From positions 1 through 8,587 of the forward strand of contig DAVD01000014.1 of NCBI GenBank assembly GCA_002505405.1: a stretch of 8,587 nucleotides of DNA. The letters run 5' to 3'. The first letter of the stretch is position 1. Every line of letters begins with the position of its first letter. The position numbers were made by a program, and so were the translations under genes. The notes under the pieces were generated by a model. It made no database searches, had not been told where the DNA came from, and saw nothing but the letters and a program-made list of their open reading frames with translations. Source of the stretch: Candidatus Poseidonia alphae. Its GTDB lineage: Archaea; Thermoplasmatota; Poseidoniia; Poseidoniales; Poseidoniaceae. Below, piece by piece: positions 7,387-8,587 of the stretch.

Positions 7387-8587
7387 GCACGATCCAATCA
7401 TCGGAGAGTTCACCATGGCTGAAGCGGTGCCATTCATGGCCAGTCGTTCCATCATGTGCGATGAAGAAGGCTTGTGTGGCCGTGAGGAGAAGTGAACCGT
7501 ATGTCCCTCCAAGTGAGGAATTCGAGGCGCCAGGCCAAGGATTGTATTGCATGGACATGCCGCTGCCGTCCGTCGACCAAAGCGATACGCCATGCACGAT
7601 GGATTCATCTTGTCCCGAAGAGAGAACCAGCCATTCACCGTTCAACGGTACTGCATCAATCAGCGTTGAAGAACTCACGCCTGGAGTCATGTCCTGAATG
7701 AGCGATGTTCCATTCGCTGTCCCGTCAGTCACACAAAGTTCGGTTCCGTGTGCTCCCATGAAGCAATCAAACAACAAGCGATGTCCGGAAACAAACCCGC
7801 CAATCGTTGCTCCTGGCGCGAAAAGGGACGTTGATAATTGGCTGGTTTCACCGCTGCTCAGGTTGGTTGCCCACAGCATTGCATCGGTTCCTGAAAGTAA
7901 GGCGTCAAAAACCAACGTGTTGTTGAGCAAGTGTATTCCAAGCCCTTCGCCAATGTGCGAATCACCAGAAGAAGGGGCGAGGTTGGTCAACCACTGCGAA
8001 GTCCCGTTGTCCATCAGATGAACCACCTGGCGCACGCTCCCTCGTAGAGCAACTGCGAACAAGTCTTGCTCATGACTGACCCAATTCGTAACCAGCGTAT
8101 CTCCCGAAGGGCTGAGGTTCCAATTGAGGAGTTGGCCTTCCGAGTTCAGCCGATAGGGCTCATCGTCACCGTTTCCATCTTCTGCGTTGAACCACAAATG
8201 GGTCCCGTCCCCATGAAGCATACTGCTGCCGGCCGAGGAGAGCACCGCCAATCCGTCCGCAACAGTTGTTGAAACCGATGCCTCCCAAGACGGATGAAGA
8301 TCGATGGAAATCAACTCAGAACCGTTGGTCCAGAGGAGGCCACCGCTCGTTGAACGAAGTACGACTCCGTCCATCCAATACACGGGTTGATCCAAAACGG
8401 CAGCGCCCAGTGCAAAGGTACCCGTTTGCGTTCCGTTTGTGACCCAAATTTGCCGTCCATTGACGCCATCATCGGCATCGAAGATGAGTGCTTCCGCAGT
8501 TGATTGGTTGAGGTAGGTGAATCCAATGTCCCTTCCGGGTAAACTTTCGCCAGTCGGGTTGATGTTTGCTAACAATCCCGTAGTTTC
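7373..8587 (-). CDS. ELWxxDGT-type repeat protein, probable secreted beta-propeller (5' partial)
   Basis: The minus-strand frame is open from the right edge (first complete codon 8587-8585) to the TAA at 7375-7373, giving 404 visible residues. The TTG at 8575 is internal: the four codons before it complete a TTGLLANINPTGES segment, the conserved linker of ELWxxDGT repeats (GT-L-DINPG-S). Degenerate repeat cores recur every 40-60 residues: IWVTNGTQTGT (near 8447), LLWTNGS (near 8332), HLWFNAEDG, MLWATNLSSGET, ELCVTDGTANGT followed by LIQDMTPGVSS (7741-7680), and SLWSTDGSG. Such repeats usually form beta-propeller blades in large secreted proteins. No membrane helix or sorting signal follows the last blade. 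Two cysteines (275 and 285) flank one blade edge and could pair. Ligand and function are unknown; the signal peptide would lie outside the window. Confidence 0.85.
   Translation of the reverse strand, partial: ETTGLLANINPTGESLPGRDIGFTYLNQSTAEALIFDADDGVNGRQIWVTNGTQTGTFALGAAVLDQPVYWMDGVVLRSTSGGLLWTNGSELISIDLHPSWEASVSTTVADGLAVLSSAGSSMLHGDGTHLWFNAEDGNGDDEPYRLNSEGQLLNWNLSPSGDTLVTNWVSHEQDLFAVALRGSVRQVVHLMDNGTSQWLTNLAPSSGDSHIGEGLGIHLLNNTLVFDALLSGTDAMLWATNLSSGETSQLSTSLFAPGATIGGFVSGHRLLFDCFMGAHGTELCVTDGTANGTSLIQDMTPGVSSSTLIDAVPLNGEWLVLSSGQDESIVHGVSLWSTDGSGMSMQYNPWPGASNSSLGGTYGSLLLTATQAFFIAHDGTTGHEWHRFSHGELSDDWIVLSVQ

Noticed and set aside
7039..7638. Minus-strand open frame of 199 codons across the end of trhO and the start of the window's last gene
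   Set aside because: It lies antisense to well-supported trhO and out of frame with the ELWxxDGT-repeat gene, has no recognisable domain, and its composition is that of a shadow frame.
1..8587. CRISPR array, tRNA or rRNA gene, insertion sequence or phage module
   Set aside because: No regularly spaced repeats, cloverleaf-like segment, terminal inverted repeats, transposase, integrase or phage-type gene was seen on either strand; nearly all bases belong to four coherent genes.

Overview
The window reads like a piece of chromosome from a marine planktonic archaeon, most likely Marine Group II (Candidatus Poseidoniales). The case rests on gene style: a giant, sequon-rich, multi-Ig-like surface protein with one C-terminal membrane helix and an acidic, tryptophan-rich cytoplasmic tail, next to bacterial-type metabolic genes. 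No rRNA or other phylogenetic marker is present, so this placement is an inference of moderate confidence.

Layout: (1) 1-4723, plus strand: a surface protein whose frame is open through the left edge, so the real start lies upstream and the GTG at 122 is only an internal codon. (2) 4738-6504, plus: glutamine-dependent NAD+ synthetase NadE, a fused glutaminase and synthetase, 14 bases after gene 1 and with a clear ribosome binding site. (3) 6544-7386, plus: TrhO-type rhodanese-family tRNA uridine hydroxylase (formerly UPF0176/YceA), 39 bases after nadE. (4) 7373-8587, minus: an ELWxxDGT-type repeat protein, probably a secreted beta-propeller, whose N-terminus lies beyond the right edge. Its 3' end overlaps the 3' end of trhO by 14 bases.

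The three plus-strand genes may be co-transcribed, but no shared pathway joins them. NadE makes NAD+, TrhO modifies wobble uridine in tRNA, and the two flanking genes encode extracytoplasmic repeat proteins of unknown ligand. Coding density is almost complete: the only gaps are 14 and 39 bases, and there is no stretch over 300 bases without a gene. I see no tRNA, CRISPR array, insertion sequence, attachment site or phage gene.

No complete new system is evident. The most distinctive points are the duplicated WWY motif on the cytoplasmic tail of the surface protein, a tandem cysteine-bearing domain near its visible N-terminus, the confinement of its sequons to the membrane-distal part, and an oxygen-dependent tRNA-modifying enzyme in an apparently archaeal genome.
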